Below, piece by piece: positions 61,877-64,000 of a stretch of 64,000 nt of DNA. The translations under genes and the position numbers were made by a program. The stretch is from Sarcophilus harrisii (lineage: Eukaryota; Chordata; Mammalia; Dasyuromorphia; Dasyuridae), in contig NC_045429.1 of assembly GCF_902635505.1 (NCBI RefSeq), positions 35,720,257 to 35,784,256 on the forward strand, read 5' to 3'. The notes beneath the pieces were generated by a model, which was not told the DNA's origin, did no database searches, and saw only the letters and a program-made list of their open reading frames with translations. Positions within the stretch are counted from its first letter, which is position 1. Each line of letters opens with the position of its first letter.

Positions 61877-61970
61877 TAAGTACTGTTGATATTAGCAAAG
61901 GCAAACCTAACCTTAGCCCTCAGGGAGTTGACACATCCTGGGAGAGATAATATACAAATAATTATGGATA
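61865..61970 (+). repeat. Unassigned interspersed repeat fragment
   Basis: 'gctaagtactgttgatatta' and 'agccctcagggagttgacac' belong to the family seen at 8980-10015. Confidence 0.4.
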
Positions 61971-62059
61971 AAGATAAGATACTTATTACATGTAACATAT
62001 AATGTTCAGAGCTCTTTATACATAATATCTTATAAAATATATATGCCTATCAAGTACAT

Positions 62060-62190
62060 CTTTACTTGCATATCATATCCCTCATTAAGATGTTGGCTCC
62101 TTGAGGTCTGGAGCTAGGTTTACCTTTGGATCCCCAGCATTGTAGTAGTGCCTTGATCTGTGCTTGGTGACTGATTTTTATAACCTAATC
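62060..62190 (+). mobile_element. L2 3' end
   Basis: 'ttggctccttgaggtctgga', 'ggatccccagcattgtagta' and 'gtgcttggtgactg' give the L2 terminus. Confidence 0.6.
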
Positions 62191-63529
62191 ACCTATGCTT
62201 TTTTGAATACAAATTTTTAAGACCTAATGCTTAGAAAATGCAATAAAGGCTCTTTCTGGTTTCCACTTGAGGATTGTTTCCCCATTTGCAATTCGTAGTT
62301 GTTTTTATGATGAAAGTACAAAATGTAACTTTAATTTTAAAATATGTTATAGAATTATCCAACAGATGTCAAATTAGGTAGATGTCACTTCACAACAAAA
62401 TCCAAGGATGGGCAAAAAACCTGGGGATAAGTTTGAATAATACCTTGCTAAGGAAATCCTTAAGAGTCTGGAGAAACTCTCAGAATCTACAATTTAGGCT
62501 CTGTTCCTGGAGTCTAAACAACACAAGTTTTGTTCTTAGGTAAATTCCTTTTTAAGTATTTCTCTTCAGAAACCACAAAACAAATTTGGGTAGTGACCTT
62601 GGTCAATAAGAAAGGGTCTTATTAAAATCCATTTGTCAGATTTGGCTTTTTGTTACTTGGCAACTGCCTTGTGTTGTCTGTGACCAGCTCAATCCATGAA
62701 GTGAAGAAGGGCTCAAGCTGGGAAAATATTCTGTAATTCATTGAGGAGATAATATTTACACTTCTTTACATTTAAAATGATGTTCTGATGTCTGGATTCA
62801 AATCTCTGCACATCATCTATTTTCTCTGATGAACAACTTGAAGGAAAATCACTCAGACCATCGACTGATCCTGTTTACTGGTTTGTTTGGTTTTTTAATT
62901 GCTTGAGAACTTAGAATATTTTGATTTTAAATTGTAATGTGAATGCTGAAAGTCAGTTCAGAGAATATGGTTTGGTCATTTTGAGGTGTTGAAACAGTTT
63001 GAATTACTGCAGATCAATGGTATGGTAATTTAATAGTATTCTTGTTTATCTGAGTAATCAAGCTCTGAATCATCAATTCAGATTGTTCCTTATTAATATT
63101 CAGTTTTTGTTGAATTCATTATTTAAAATTTGAGGGTAAGTCCAGGATGTGAGGTTTAATTTCAAGATTGCCTCCAACTCTGTTTTAGTCCTGAAATTAT
63201 GTGCTGTCTCACTTCTAGAGCCATGAAATCTGGCAACCCTCTGGAGTTGTACTTGGAAGTGTGAGGATGAATCAGACTTTCTAGACTTGCCTTTGTTCCT
63301 TGAATATATTTGTCAACAAATAAGCCAATGTGAATCACCAAGAGTCAGCTCACTTCAAGCCCTTCATGTGGGATTTACAGGCTTCTAATTGAAGTCTGTG
63401 TCAGTGCAAAATAGTACGAAAGCAGGATATGTAGAAAGTGCCATGGTATTGTTCTCCCATAGATAACAGTAAAAGGCTCAAACTGTATTAGCTGGATATC
63501 TCTGTACCTTCTCTGCCTATATAGTCTAA

Positions 63530-63660
63530 GTGAATGGCTATTAACAAGTCATTGAACCTTTCCATGAGGTTGTGGTGAGGCTCAAATGAGATCATGTATG
63601 TAAAGTCTTTGTAAATCTTGAAAGTAATCCATAGGTACTTGCCATTACTATTTCCTCTGC
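63530..63660 (+). mobile_element. MIR 3' half, sense
   Basis: 'aacaagtcattgaacctttc', 'gtgaggctcaaatgagatca' and 'tgtatgtaaagtctttgtaa' fit sense MIR. Confidence 0.7.
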
Positions 63661-64000
63661 ATTCCAACAGAGAATTTATTCCTTATCTTAGTGCTTGTTG
63701 GTTTGTTGGAAGTTGCTGGGCCAAAGAGACTAAAGTTCCTATCAATGAGCACAGGGAAAAAAATACTCAGTGCCTGGCCTACTAACTAGTTTATGTGTTA
63801 TGTAATTAACACCTCATTTCTCCCCTTCCTCTGGTTACCTTTAATATATTGTAGAGTAACAACAATACCCAATCAACTTAATTTTCACAACTGGTTAGAT
63901 TGATACTTGAACCCCAGTTACCCCTTCCACATCATTGGATTTGTGGGCACAGTGCTCCTTCTGTCTGGAAAATCCACCTAAAATTTAATAGCCATTTCTA

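Larger units (their letters stand above)
59242..64000 (+). other. GTF2B: GTF2B intron 2, start
   Basis: No further exon is seen up to 64000. It holds L2 (60010-60985), a LINE reverse transcriptase remnant (60985-61745), an alternating purine-pyrimidine tract, an unassigned repeat, an L2 end and a MIR. The parts 59250-60000 and 62200-63520 show nothing I can name. Confidence 0.8.

Noticed and set aside
59242-64000. GTF2B exon 3 (DRVIDVGSEWRTF)
   Set aside because: No matching coding stretch with splice sites is present up to 64000.

Overview
The window is vertebrate nuclear DNA, AT-rich and packed with interspersed repeats, with two split host genes on the + strand. The repeats point to a marsupial: CORE-SINEs of MAR1 type, tRNA-headed SINEs with the 'GGGCAGCTAGGTGGC' head, L1 and ORF1-only HAL1-type elements with marsupial-style 3' ends, plus old L2, L3/CR1 and MIR. 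I cannot tell an Australian marsupial from an opossum by eye. Family names are from memory and should be read as 'this type of element'.

Gene 1 (4884-35890, +) is the 3' three quarters of KYAT3 (CCBL2), kynurenine aminotransferase 3, a PLP enzyme. Ten coding exons join in frame to 351 codons plus a stop, and every splice edge is GT-AG. The PLP lysine, the PLP-binding Asn, Asp and Tyr, and the substrate-carboxylate Arg are all present. About 100 N-terminal residues and the promoter lie upstream of the window.

Gene 2 (from about 54830, +) is the 5' end of GTF2B, general transcription factor TFIIB. It has a TATA-containing CpG-island promoter, a short first coding exon, a 4.2 kb intron and exon 2 with the zinc ribbon. 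The remaining exons lie beyond 64000. The tandem order KYAT3 then GTF2B on one strand agrees with the human 1p22 order as I recall it. The two genes have no evident functional link.

Layout: 1-4500, antisense L1 broken by antisense HAL1-type insertions; 4884-8096, four KYAT3 exons; 8097-12662, long intron with an L3 remnant; 12740-19867, intron with SINEs and an L1 cluster in mixed orientation; 19958-27903, introns with L2, SINE and L1 3' ends and a CTCF-like motif; 27978-35015, intron almost filled by a HAL1-type element that carries a second, 3.3 kb insertion with a clear target-site duplication; 35893-54480, intergenic DNA with MIR, L1, L2, twin polypurine tracts, an L3 copy holding a solo LTR, other LTR fossils and many SINEs; 54480-55560, CpG island and GTF2B start; 55560-64000, GTF2B introns 1 and 2 with a TIR-bearing DNA transposon, L2 and a non-L1 reverse transcriptase remnant.

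I found no RNA gene, CRISPR array or new protein-coding system. The best second-look items are the nested insertions that date elements against each other, the Z-prone (GC)n(AC)n tract just upstream of GTF2B, the TATA box inside its CpG island, and the CTCF-like site in KYAT3.
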